The notes under the pieces were generated by a model. It worked only from the letters and a program-made list of their open reading frames with translations. It did no database searches and had not been told where the DNA came from. From an uncultured bacterium (GTDB taxonomy: Bacteria > Actinomycetota > Coriobacteriia > Coriobacteriales > Coriobacteriaceae), in assembly GCA_905215385.1 (NCBI GenBank), contig CAJMPY010000005.1:1-64000 (forward strand): DNA of 64,000 nucleotides. The letters run 5' to 3'. Below, one piece after another: positions 44,058 to 53,131 of this stretch. A program made the position numbers and the translations under genes. The stretch's first letter is position 1. The number at the start of each line of letters is the position of its first letter.

Positions 44058-45080
44058 TTAGCACGAGGTCGAAGCGCGGCGTTCGATGTGGCCGGGAACC
44101 TCGATGCGCTTGGGGGCGAGCCTTGCGGCATCGCCCACCGTAGTGGTAACGACGTCGATGCGCTCGGACAGGCGCTCGACTACGCGCTCGGCAATGGTAA
44201 GGGTGTCTTGCGCGGCCGTGGTCACACCGCCAAAGAGCACGTGGTTCCAGGGGTAATCGTCAAACGTCGCGATCCTGAGACCCGCCGGCAGCGAGGGACC
44301 CAGCTGCGCCAGCGCCTCGGTCAGACGCAGAAAGACCAAGCCGTTGACGGCGATAAGGCCGAGCTTTTTACCCGCGTACTCGCGGATGGCCTCGTCCAGG
44401 CGGCCGACGCCCGTGGCGCCACCATCGGCCAGGGTAACGACCTCGCCTGTCAGACCGCGACGCGAGAGCTCGTCGGCAAAGGCCTCGGCGCGCTCACGAC
44501 GCACGGGGCTGTCGTCGCTCGCCTCGGTGAGCAGGCACAGACGCTCGCTGCCTGCAGAGGCCAAGGCGTCTACCAGGCCGGCGACCAGCTCACGGTTGTT
44601 GGAGGTCACCAGATCGATGCCGCCGGCGGCAACATCGCGGTCGAGCAGAACGACAGGCAGGCGTCCCGCGGCCGCGGCGATCGCCTCGTCGTTGCCGCCG
44701 CAGGTGTTAACGACGAGGCCGTCCACGCCGGCATCGATAAGCCTGGTGAGCGATTCGGCCTCCTTAGCAGGATCATTGCCGCTAACGGCCGTCATGAGCG
44801 AGCAGCCGCGCGCAGCGGCGCTGGCGGAAAGGTCCTCAAGCATGGCGCTGGAGAACGGGTTGGCGATGTCGGCCAAGATTACGCCGATGAGGTTGGTGCG
44901 TGAGCTGCGTAGATTGCGTGCGGCGGCACGTGGGCGATAGCCAGTGCGCTCGATAACCGCCGCGATGCGAGCACGGGTTTCCTCGGTCATCTGCCCGGGG
45001 CGGTTGTTGAGATAGCGCGAGACCGTGGCCGGGCTCACGCCCGCCTCGGCAGCAATGTCCTTGATTCTCATCTGCGCCAT
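44058..45080 (-). CDS. LacI-family transcriptional regulator
   Basis: 340 residues from ATG 45080. Helix-turn-helix MRIKDIAAEAGVSPATVSRY and the hinge R-P-R-A-A-A-R-N-L are typical of the family. The periplasmic-binding-protein-like effector domain is full length (IGVILADIANPFSSAM; VNTCGG; TFDDYPW). It probably controls a sugar-use operon outside the window, since no transport or catabolic genes are next to it. The spacing to the GntR gene upstream is about 120 bases. The frame is open upstream of 45080 but the extra residues are not conserved in style. No operator is evident. Confidence 0.85.
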   Translation of the reverse strand: MAQMRIKDIAAEAGVSPATVSRYLNNRPGQMTEETRARIAAVIERTGYRPRAAARNLRSSRTNLIGVILADIANPFSSAMLEDLSASAAARGCSLMTAVSGNDPAKEAESLTRLIDAGVDGLVVNTCGGNDEAIAAAAGRLPVVLLDRDVAAGGIDLVTSNNRELVAGLVDALASAGSERLCLLTEASDDSPVRRERAEAFADELSRRGLTGEVVTLADGGATGVGRLDEAIREYAGKKLGLIAVNGLVFLRLTEALAQLGPSLPAGLRIATFDDYPWNHVLFGGVTTAAQDTLTIAERVVERLSERIDVVTTTVGDAARLAPKRIEVPGHIERRASTSC

Positions 45081-45202
45081 AGCGCACCCCGTTTCCCCAT
45101 TGTCGGCAGTCTGAGCCATTTTAGGCATTTTTAATAATTTCGGTTGCAAAACGCTGTAGGTGAGCAGCATCGTTTTGCGTCTCGAGCAGATGCGATGATG
45201 GG

Positions 45203-45895
45203 CTAGATAGCCGAGTCTTTGGACAGCTCGAAATAGTCGGGATACAAGGCGATAACCGGGCCCTGTTCTTCGGGCATCAGGTGCAGGTGTATCTCTGCCA
45301 GATAGCTCGCCGCGTCGGTATCGCCCCTCTTAATGGCCTCGAGAATCCGGCGATGCTGTCGACGAATCGGCTCCCAATCCAAATCCTGCGACACCATACG
45401 CAACCAGTTGTATCGCTCAAAATGCGTGTTGATGCTCTTCATCCAATCCCACAACATGTGACGACCGGCAATCACAAAACACGTCTCATGGAACAGGTTG
45501 TCCAGATCGAAAAAGCGACGCGTTTCGCTATGGTCGAGCGACTCAGACTCGGCAAGAATCTGCCCGAGCCGATGCTTTTGCTCGGGCGTGGCGGCAGAGC
45601 AGCATTTAATGAGCACACTTCTCTCGAGTTTCTCGCGCAAGAAACAAGCGTTCTCGGCGCGCTCCATGCTGATCTTAGAGACGTAGGTGCCGCTCTTGGG
45701 ACGCGTTTCCACCAGCTCCTGCTCGCGCAGACGCACAAAGGACTCGCGAATGGGCGTTCGCCCGATTCCCGTCTCTTTTTCCAGGCCAATCGCCGAAAGA
45801 CGCGTGCCGGGCTTGAGCTCGGCATAGATGATCTTGGAGCGCAATGCGCTGTATGCCTGATCTTGCAGGCTCTGATAATGCTGGTGTTGTTCCAT
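45203..45895 (-). CDS. GntR-family regulator, FCD type
   Basis: 230 residues. N-terminal winged helix YSALRSKIIYAELKPGTRLS then GIGRTPIRESFVRLREQELV, the FadR-subfamily signature. The C-terminal all-helical FCD domain contains D-x-x-x-H-E-x-C (FDLDNLFHETCF) and a distal H-x-x-I/L (RRQHRRILEAIK, plus a further His), likely metal/ligand residues. FCD regulators often sense carboxylic acids. It lies next to the OYE-type reductase gene on the same strand, downstream of it, so it may regulate that gene. Confidence 0.88.
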   Translation of the reverse strand: MEQHQHYQSLQDQAYSALRSKIIYAELKPGTRLSAIGLEKETGIGRTPIRESFVRLREQELVETRPKSGTYVSKISMERAENACFLREKLERSVLIKCCSAATPEQKHRLGQILAESESLDHSETRRFFDLDNLFHETCFVIAGRHMLWDWMKSINTHFERYNWLRMVSQDLDWEPIRRQHRRILEAIKRGDTDAASYLAEIHLHLMPEEQGPVIALYPDYFELSKDSAI

Positions 45896-46104
45896 AAAGC
45901 TAAAGCCCTCGGATGAAGCTCACGGTTTGTCGAATACCACGTAATACTATCGCATCCCCCATTCCCTCAGTTGAGGTGAAATAGGACGCGCTCGCGTCGC
46001 CAGCACCGCAAGAGCAAGCGGCGGCATCCCGAAACCCGGGACACCACCGCTGTTTTGCTATCGGATGGCGCAGAGACGCCTCTCCTCGTGCACCAGGGGG
46101 CTGA

Positions 46105-48054
46105 CTAGAGTTCGCAGGCCACCTTGTAGCCGTCGCCGATGGCGTCGCGGATGTTGCCGCACTTCTGGGCATCGCCCAGCACGTGGGTGGAGACACCGGC
46201 AGCGGCAAGGTCGTCGGCAAGCTTGGTATTGGGACGATAGCCCATGGCAAGCACCAGCGTATCGGCATCGGCGATGGTGTGGATCTCGCCGTCCTTTTCG
46301 TAACTGATGGTGTCCTCGGTAATCTCGGTCACCTTGGCCTCGGTCAGCACGTGAACGCCCTTGGAGAGCATGCGCGTGATGAGCACCGCGCGACCGGCAC
46401 CACCCTCGTTGGCGGCGAGCGTCTTAGTCATCTCGATAACAGTGACATCGCGATTGGCCGGCGACAGGTCGTTGACCAGCGGAGCCAGATAATCGGCCGT
46501 CTCGCAACCGACGGTGCCGCCGCCCACGATGACAATCTTCTTGCCCGGGAAAGCCCTGCCGCCCAGCAGGTCGTCAGCCGTCATAACCTGCTTAAAGCCC
46601 TGCATGAAGGCCGGAGCGATGGGCTCGGCACCATAAGCCAGGACAACCTCGTAGCCGGCGTAATCGCGCTGAATGTCCTCGGCAGTAAGCTCGGTGCCAA
46701 ATACGCACTTCACGCCGGCCTCGGCCAGGCGACGATACTGGTACTTGATCACGCGCGTGAGCTCCTGCTTTGCCGGCGGAACGGCTGCGATGCGCATCTC
46801 GCCGCCCGGCTCGTCCTGCTTGTCCACGAGCACCGCGTTATGGCCGCGCTTGGCGGCAATGTAGGCTGCCTCCATGCCCGCGGGACCGGCACCCACAACG
46901 AGCACGTTCTTTGCCTCGGCGGCAGGCTCGTAGCCGGCCTCGTCGCGCTCCACGTCCGGATTGACGGTGCAGGAGATGCGCTTGCCAAACATGATGCCGT
47001 TCAAACAGCGCAGGCAACCGATGCAGGGACGGATCTCGTCGGCGTTGCCGGCAGCCGCCTTGTTGCAGAACTCGGCATCGCACAGGTTGGCGCGGCCCAT
47101 CATGCAGATGTCGGCGGCGCCGTCCTCGATCAGTTCCTCGGCAATCCATGCCTCGTTGATGCGGCCGACCGTGGCAACGGGAATGTTCACATGCTTCTTG
47201 ATCTCGCGCGAGCAGGCGGCGTGCGAGGCCTGCTGGGTGCCGGCGGCGGGAATGGCGGAGCCGCGCTTGATGGTAGTGCCGCCCGACACGTGAATCATGT
47301 CGACGCCAGCCTTCTCCAGGCGACGCGAGACGTAGATCATGTCGTTGAGGGTCAGACCGCCATCGGTGTACTCGTCGCCCGAGATGCGGACGTCGATGAT
47401 GAAGTCCTCGCCGCAGCGCTCGCGAATCTCGGCGATGACCTCGAGCAAGAAGCGCATGCGGGCATCGAGCGAGCCACCATACTCGTCGGTACGCTTGTTG
47501 TAGAGCGGAGTCAAAAAGCCGCCGAGCATACCGTGGGCGTGCGCCGCGTGGACCTCGACGCCATCGACACCGGCCTTCTGCATACGCACGGCAGCGTCGC
47601 CAAACTGATGCGTGAGCTCATGGATCTCATCGACCGTGATGGGGCGCGGCGCCTCGCGGGCATAGGACGGGCCCACAAAGGACGGAGCGATCAGGCGCGG
47701 CGTGCCCGGAATGTTAAAGGCCATGTAGGCGGGGTGGAAGAGCTGCGGCATGATCTTGCAGCCGTACTCGTGGACGGCGGCGGCGAGCTTTTCCCAACCG
47801 GGGATGAACGTGTCGTCGTAGCAGCACATGTCACCCGGCAGATAGGTATAGGTGGGCTCGACCGTCACGACCTCGGTGATGATCAGGCCCACGCCGCCCT
47901 TGGCGCGGGCACGGTAATGATCGACCAAGTCGTCGGTCACATAGCCGTGATCGGCCAGGTTGGTAGATACCGGCGGCATAAAGACGCGGTTCTTGACCTC
48001 GGTCGTACCAACCTTGATCGGACTAAAGAGCATCGGGTAGGCGGAGGACTCCAT
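46105..48054 (-). CDS. Old-yellow-enzyme NADH:flavin oxidoreductase/NAD(FAD) disulphide-type fusion
   Basis: 649 residues from ATG 48054 (AAAGGAACC upstream). The N-terminal FMN TIM barrel contains NRVFMPPVSTN, HAAHAHGMLGGFLTPLYNKR and RADEYGGS-type R-x-x-x-Y-G-G-S (RTDEYGGSLDAR). A 4Fe-4S cluster motif CIGCLRCLNG...C lies near 340-360. The C-terminal half is an FAD/NAD-binding domain (VVGAGPAGMEAAYIAAKRG). This is the layout of 2,4-dienoyl-CoA reductase and of BaiCD/BaiH-like gut reductases. The substrate, an alpha,beta-unsaturated carbonyl compound, cannot be fixed from sequence. The GntR-type regulator gene lies downstream. Confidence 0.88.
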   Translation of the reverse strand: MESSAYPMLFSPIKVGTTEVKNRVFMPPVSTNLADHGYVTDDLVDHYRARAKGGVGLIITEVVTVEPTYTYLPGDMCCYDDTFIPGWEKLAAAVHEYGCKIMPQLFHPAYMAFNIPGTPRLIAPSFVGPSYAREAPRPITVDEIHELTHQFGDAAVRMQKAGVDGVEVHAAHAHGMLGGFLTPLYNKRTDEYGGSLDARMRFLLEVIAEIRERCGEDFIIDVRISGDEYTDGGLTLNDMIYVSRRLEKAGVDMIHVSGGTTIKRGSAIPAAGTQQASHAACSREIKKHVNIPVATVGRINEAWIAEELIEDGAADICMMGRANLCDAEFCNKAAAGNADEIRPCIGCLRCLNGIMFGKRISCTVNPDVERDEAGYEPAAEAKNVLVVGAGPAGMEAAYIAAKRGHNAVLVDKQDEPGGEMRIAAVPPAKQELTRVIKYQYRRLAEAGVKCVFGTELTAEDIQRDYAGYEVVLAYGAEPIAPAFMQGFKQVMTADDLLGGRAFPGKKIVIVGGGTVGCETADYLAPLVNDLSPANRDVTVIEMTKTLAANEGGAGRAVLITRMLSKGVHVLTEAKVTEITEDTISYEKDGEIHTIADADTLVLAMGYRPNTKLADDLAAAGVSTHVLGDAQKCGNIRDAIGDGYKVACEL

Positions 48055-48170
48055 ACAGGGTTCCTTTCGTTTGAGCCGCTTGGCGGCAGTTGCTAACGTA
48101 CCTATCGTATCAGCAACCGCGTAGCAACCGACCGCACGCGCTCCCCCAGCTTTTGCTCGACCCACAAAAA

Positions 48171-48237
48171 AGTTGCGGTGGAATACGGAGTTGATAAGGC
48201 CTTTGACAGCCAAAACAGTCCGTATTTCACCGCAACT
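48171..48237. repeat. Palindromic element P3, copy 1 (left flank of the kdp locus)
   Basis: AGTTGCGGTGGAATACGGA and TCCGTATTTCACCGCAACT arms with an asymmetric 29-base centre containing GATAAGGCCTTTGACAGCC; ACCCACAAAAA precedes it. The same element, same orientation, follows kdpE. Confidence 0.85.
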
Positions 48238-48300
48238 GATGGGCGGGGTGGAATTGAGGGCTCAGATAGTCAGCCATGCCCTCATCCGCCACTCCCTCAC

Positions 48301-48891
48301 CTACAGCGCGCCGTCCAGCATAAGGTTCACCTTGAGCACGTTGACCGTGGGCTCGCCGAACACGCCGAGGAAACGGCCCTTGGTGCACGCGGCGATGATG
48401 TCGCGCACCTCGTCCTCACTTTTGCCCGTGGCCTTGGCAAGGCGCGGGACCTGGTACTCGGCGGCATCCGGAGAGATTTCCGGGTCGAGGCCGGACCCCG
48501 AACACGTCACCAGGTCGACGGGCACAGTGTCCATATCGGCATCGGGGTTGGCGGCGCGGATCTTCTTCACGCGCGCATCCACAAGCTGCCGGTACTCCTC
48601 ACTCGCCGGGGACAAATTGGACGGGGCACCGTAGGCCATGAGCTCGCCGTCTTCGCCTTCGACAATTGACACGTTCTGGATACGACCCCACATGTGGGCT
48701 TCGTCATCGAAGTTCTGGCCGATGAGCTCGGAACCCACAACCTTGCCGTCGACCGTAATGAGCGAACCGTTCGCCTGATACGGGAACGCAACCTGGGCGA
48801 TGCCGGTCACCACGAGCGTGTATCCCAGGCCGCAGACAACGGTAAACAGCGCGAACACGCCCAGTGCGCGCGATGCAACACCTTTGAACAT
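48301..48891 (-). CDS. kdpC: Potassium-transporting ATPase KdpC subunit
   Basis: 196 residues from ATG 48891 (GGAGG 5 bases upstream). One N-terminal membrane helix (about 8-30), then a periplasmic-side domain with the GSELIGQNF motif, a segment ending VTCSGSGLDPEISP, and LNVxKVNLML at the C-terminus, matching KdpC. It stabilises the KdpAB complex and raises K+ affinity. Last gene of kdpFABC, 12 bases after kdpB. Confidence 0.96.
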   Translation of the reverse strand: MFKGVASRALGVFALFTVVCGLGYTLVVTGIAQVAFPYQANGSLITVDGKVVGSELIGQNFDDEAHMWGRIQNVSIVEGEDGELMAYGAPSNLSPASEEYRQLVDARVKKIRAANPDADMDTVPVDLVTCSGSGLDPEISPDAAEYQVPRLAKATGKSEDEVRDIIAACTKGRFLGVFGEPTVNVLKVNLMLDGAL

Positions 48892-48903
48892 ACAAACCTC
48901 CAC

Positions 48904-50958
48904 TTACATAATGCCGCAGAACGCGAGCAGCATGTCGATGAGCTTGATGAATACGAACGGGGCAACGATGCCGCCCAGACCCCACACGAGCAGGTTGTGG
49001 GTCAGCAGCTGTCCGGACGGGACCTCGCGGTACTTAACGCCCTTCAGCGCGGCCGGAATCAGCGCGACGATAACGAGCGCGTTATAGATGATGGCCGAAA
49101 GAACCGCGGACAGCGGGCTTGCCAGACCGAGGATGTTAAGCGCGCCAAGGCCCGGGTAGATCGGCGAGAACAGGGCCGGGATGATAGCGAAGTACTTCGC
49201 CACGTCGTTGGCCACCGAGAAGGTCGTGAGCGAACCGCGGGTCATGAGCAGCTGCTTGCCAATACGCACGACCTCGATGAGCTTGGTGGGGCTGGAGTCG
49301 AGGTCGACCATGTTGCCGGCCTCCTTGGCAGCCTGGGTGCCCGTGTTCATGGCCACGGCGACGTCCGCCTGGGCCAGAGCGGGCGCGTCGTTGGTGCCGT
49401 CGCCGGTCATGGCGACCAGGTGGCCCTCACGCTGGAACTCGCGGATCTTCTCGAGCTTGCCTTCAGGGGTGGCCTCGGCCAGAAAGTCGTCAACGCCGGC
49501 CTCGGCGGCGATTGCCGCGGCGGTGAGCGGGTTGTCGCCCGTCACCATGATGGTCTTGATGCCCATCTTGCGCAGGTCGGCGAACTTCTCCTTAACGCCG
49601 GACTTGATGATGTCCTTGAGGTACACAACGCCCAGCACGCGGCAGTTCTTAGTCACGACCAGCGGGGTGCCGCCGGCCTTGGCGATGCGTTCGACGGCCT
49701 CGTCGCACTCCTGGGAGAACACGCCGCCGGCTGCCTCCACATAGGTGCGCACGGAATCGGCAGCGCCCTTGCGAATCTCATTGCCCTCGTAGTTCACGCC
49801 GGACATACGCGTTGCCGCGGTGAACGGGATGAACTCCATGCCCTTATCCTCGAGTGTGCGGCCGCGCAGACCGAACTGCTCCTTGGCGAGCACGACGATG
49901 GAACGGCCCTCGGGGGTCTCGTCGGCCAGCGAGGAAAGCTGGGCGGCATCGGCCAGCTCCGCGGGATCGACGCCGTCGACCGGGATGAACTCGGCGGCTT
50001 GGCGGTTACCCAGGGTGATGGTGCCGGTCTTGTCGAGCATGAGGATGTCGACGTCGCCGGCGGCCTCGATGGCGCGGCCGGACATGGCCAACACGTTGGC
50101 CTCGTTCAGACGGCTCATGCCGGCGATGCCGATGGCGGACAGAAGGGCGCCGATGGTAGTGGGAGCCAGGCACACGAGCAGCGCCACGAGCGTGGTCACG
50201 GCCGTGGGGTTGACCATGTCGTTAAGACCGGACGAGAAGCAGGAGTAACAATACAGGGCCAACGTGACTAGGATAAAGACGATGGAGAGGGCCACCAGGA
50301 AGATCTCCAGAGCAATCTCGTTAGGGGTCTTCTTACGCGCGGCACCCTCGACCATCGCGATCATCTTGTCCAGGAAGCTCTGGCCGGGCTCGCTGGAGAT
50401 CTTGACGATGATCCAGTCGGACAGCACCGTGGTACCGCCGGTAACGGCAGAGCGGTCGCCGCCGGCCTCGCGGACCACGGGGGCGGACTCGCCGGTGATG
50501 GCGGACTCGTCAACGGAGGCAGCGCCCTCGATGACGTCGCCGTCGCCGGGAATCTGCTCGCCGGCGCGTACGATCACCAGGTCGCCGCGCGTGAGCTCGG
50601 TGCCGGGAACGACGGTGAAGTGCTCCTTGTCCTCAACGGACTCGATGCGATGGGCCTCGACATCCTTCTTGGCCGCACGCAGGGAATCGGCCTGGGCCTT
50701 ACCGCGGCCCTCGGCAAGCGCCTCGGCGAAGTTCGAGAACAGGTCGGTGAGCCACAGGATGACCGCGATGGCGACCACATAGTAAGTGGGCACACCCGCG
50801 TCCTGCACACCGAAGATGGAAGCGACGGCCAGGACGGAGGTCATGACGGCGGAAAGCCACACCAGGAACATGACCGGGTTTTGAATCTGGACGCGAGGAT
50901 CCAGCTTGGCAAACGAGTCGCGGACCGCGCGGCCCATCATGTCTTTTTGCATAGTCAT
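48904..50958 (-). CDS. kdpB: Potassium-transporting ATPase KdpB, catalytic subunit
   Basis: 684 residues from ATG 50958 (GGAGGG upstream); an ATG 6 bases later is an alternative. TGESAPV, phosphorylated Asp in [33 protein letters not shown] and the [16 protein letters not shown] motif are diagnostic. P1A-type ATPase that drives K+ uptake through KdpA. Follows kdpA by 16 bases. Confidence 0.98.
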   Translation of the reverse strand: MTMQKDMMGRAVRDSFAKLDPRVQIQNPVMFLVWLSAVMTSVLAVASIFGVQDAGVPTYYVVAIAVILWLTDLFSNFAEALAEGRGKAQADSLRAAKKDVEAHRIESVEDKEHFTVVPGTELTRGDLVIVRAGEQIPGDGDVIEGAASVDESAITGESAPVVREAGGDRSAVTGGTTVLSDWIIVKISSEPGQSFLDKMIAMVEGAARKKTPNEIALEIFLVALSIVFILVTLALYCYSCFSSGLNDMVNPTAVTTLVALLVCLAPTTIGALLSAIGIAGMSRLNEANVLAMSGRAIEAAGDVDILMLDKTGTITLGNRQAAEFIPVDGVDPAELADAAQLSSLADETPEGRSIVVLAKEQFGLRGRTLEDKGMEFIPFTAATRMSGVNYEGNEIRKGAADSVRTYVEAAGGVFSQECDEAVERIAKAGGTPLVVTKNCRVLGVVYLKDIIKSGVKEKFADLRKMGIKTIMVTGDNPLTAAAIAAEAGVDDFLAEATPEGKLEKIREFQREGHLVAMTGDGTNDAPALAQADVAVAMNTGTQAAKEAGNMVDLDSSPTKLIEVVRIGKQLLMTRGSLTTFSVANDVAKYFAIIPALFSPIYPGLGALNILGLASPLSAVLSAIIYNALVIVALIPAALKGVKYREVPSGQLLTHNLLVWGLGGIVAPFVFIKLIDMLLAFCGIM

Positions 50959-50974
50959 AAATCTGCGCCCTCCT

Positions 50975-52798
50975 TTACGCAATCATCTGGAAGAACTCGG
51001 CAACGGGGCCAAGCGCCAGGGCCGGGAAGAAGCTCAGGGCACCGATCAGCAGAACGATGAACACGAGCAGGAATACGAACATGCCGTTGGTGGTGGACAG
51101 GGTACCGGCGCTCTCGGCGACCTTACCCTTCTTGGCCAGCGAGCCGGCGATAGCCAGCGTACCGATGATGGGCATGAAGCGGGCGAACAGCATCTCGAGG
51201 CCGAGCATGACGTTGATCCAGGGAATGTTGCAGTTCATACCTGCAAACGCCGAGCCGTTGTTGCCGCCGCATGAGGTGAAGGCATACAGCACCTCGGAGA
51301 AGCCGTGCGCGCCACCATTGTTGAGCTGGTCGGCAAGACCGGGCACCATGCAGGCGATGGCCGAGCACACCAGAATGGCAAACGGAGTTGCCAGGCACAG
51401 GACAACTGCCCAGCGCATCTCGCCCGGCTCGATCTTCTTGCCCAGGAACTCAGGCGTGCGTCCGACCATGAGGCCGGCGATGAACACTGTGAGGATGGCG
51501 AAGCCGATCATGCCGTACAGGCCGCAGCCCACGCCGCCGAACACCACCTCGCCCAGCGCTATCTGGAGCATCTGGACAAACCCGCCGAGCGGGGTGTAGG
51601 AGTCGTGCATGGAGTTGACCGAGCCGTTGGAAGCAGCCGTCGTGAAAACGGACCAGGTGGAAGAGGAGGCGATGCCAAAGCGGCTCTCCTTGCCCTCCAT
51701 GTTGCCGCCCGCCTGGCCATCGGTCATCTCGATATTGACCGCGCCGCCATCTGCCAGCTGCGGCGTACCCATATGCTCGTTAACGGCGATGATGCCGGTA
51801 AAGACCACGAGCAGGATAAGCATCGCCGCGAAGATGGCCTTGCCCTGCCTGGCATTCTTGACACCGATGCCGAAGGTGAAGCAGCAGGCGACCGGAATCA
51901 GCAGCAAGCTGGTCATCTCGATGATGTTGGTGAAGGCATTGGGGTTCTCATACGGATGCGCAGAGTTCGCGCCGAAGAAGCCGCCGCCGTTGGTGCCGGA
52001 CTGCTTGATGGCGACCTGAGGAGCCGCAGGACCCTGGGGCAGGAACTGCTCGGTGACCACGCGCGCGCCCTCGACAACCTTGCCGTCGACCTTGACCGTA
52101 TCGCCCTCGATCTGGGCGCCGTCGATGACGCTCCAGCCGCCGCCTGCATTAGGCTGGACAGCGACGGGCTCTACGAGCTCAGCCTTCTGAGCCGGCTGGA
52201 AGTTGGAGATGACGCCACCGGCAGCCAGGCAGATGCCGAACACGAGGTTCAGCGGGATGAGCACATACAGGACGGTGCGGGTGAGGTCGACCCAGAAGGA
52301 ACCCAGACCCTGCTCCTTGACCTGACGGAAGCCGCGAATCAGCGCGAACATGACCGCGATACCGGTGCCAGCGGAAACGAAGTTCTGCACGGTGAGGCCC
52401 ATGAACTGCACAAGGTAGGACAGGGTGGTCTCACCGGAATAGGATTGCCAATTGGTGTTGGTTATGAAGGAAGCGGCCGTATTGAACGACAGGTCCCATG
52501 ACACACCCGGCAGGTGCTGGGGATTGCCCGGCAAGAAGGACTGAAGCGCCTGGAGTGCCACAAGGGCCACGAGGCCGATCCCCGAAAAGACCAGCACGCT
52601 CGCCAGATAGCGCCTACACCCCATCTGCTCTGCCGCGTCGATGCGAAGCAGACGATAGACGCCACGCTCCACAGGAGCAATCACAGGCGACAGGAACGTA
52701 TGCTCGCCATCCATGATATGGGCCATGAACCGACCGAGCGGAACGGCCAGGACGACGAGCACGGCAAAGTACAAGATGTACTGAATCGCAGCGTCCAT
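50975..52798 (-). CDS. kdpA: Potassium-transporting ATPase KdpA, channel-like subunit
   Basis: 607 residues with about ten membrane helices and the four pore-loop signatures, including [46 protein letters not shown] and [12 protein letters not shown]. The K+ selectivity residues lie in these loops. Length is slightly above the usual 560. The start follows kdpF by 3 bases; AGGAG lies about 13 bases upstream. Confidence 0.98.
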   Translation of the reverse strand: MDAAIQYILYFAVLVVLAVPLGRFMAHIMDGEHTFLSPVIAPVERGVYRLLRIDAAEQMGCRRYLASVLVFSGIGLVALVALQALQSFLPGNPQHLPGVSWDLSFNTAASFITNTNWQSYSGETTLSYLVQFMGLTVQNFVSAGTGIAVMFALIRGFRQVKEQGLGSFWVDLTRTVLYVLIPLNLVFGICLAAGGVISNFQPAQKAELVEPVAVQPNAGGGWSVIDGAQIEGDTVKVDGKVVEGARVVTEQFLPQGPAAPQVAIKQSGTNGGGFFGANSAHPYENPNAFTNIIEMTSLLLIPVACCFTFGIGVKNARQGKAIFAAMLILLVVFTGIIAVNEHMGTPQLADGGAVNIEMTDGQAGGNMEGKESRFGIASSSTWSVFTTAASNGSVNSMHDSYTPLGGFVQMLQIALGEVVFGGVGCGLYGMIGFAILTVFIAGLMVGRTPEFLGKKIEPGEMRWAVVLCLATPFAILVCSAIACMVPGLADQLNNGGAHGFSEVLYAFTSCGGNNGSAFAGMNCNIPWINVMLGLEMLFARFMPIIGTLAIAGSLAKKGKVAESAGTLSTTNGMFVFLLVFIVLLIGALSFFPALALGPVAEFFQMIA

Positions 52799-52801
52799 AG
52801 T

Positions 52802-52888
52802 TTACGAATCACTCCTCATCAGAATGTAGATGTAATAGATAAGGAGTCCAATGCAGACGACTCCGATAATGGGAATGAGGATGTCCAT
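52802..52888 (-). CDS. kdpF: KdpF, small stabilising subunit
   Basis: 28 residues, MDILIPIIGVVCIGLLIYYI and a short tail LMRSDS: one hydrophobic helix, as in KdpF. GGGGCGG ribosome site lies close before the ATG at 52888. First gene of kdpFABC. Longer frames upstream overlap the promoter and lack a start signal. Confidence 0.85.
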   Translation of the reverse strand: MDILIPIIGVVCIGLLIYYIYILMRSDS

Positions 52889-53002
52889 TACCGCCCCTTT
52901 CACGCGCGGTCCGATGTCTCGGACGCCTGCTCTCGCAAGCGCCTGGGGACAGTAAACGCTTCTAGAGATTAAAGAGGCGTGAGGGCCGGGGCTCACGACC
53001 TT

Positions 53003-53020
53003 AAGATGCCGTAAAGATGC
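53003..53020. promoter_or_regulatory. Direct repeats in the kdpF-kdpD divergent region (possible KdpE site)
   Basis: AAGATGC at 53003-53009 and 53014-53020, 11 bp apart (one helical turn), the usual spacing for OmpR-family regulators. TATACT at 53054-53059 is a possible -10 for kdpD. Confidence 0.5.
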
Positions 53021-53131
53021 AGGTAGAAAGCACTATTGCGGCTGCAGTGCGCCTATACTCGACCTCGCGAGCATACAGTGGCGTTCTCACCGCGTATGCA
53101 CACATGGACAACGTTTCAGAAAGGCTACGCT

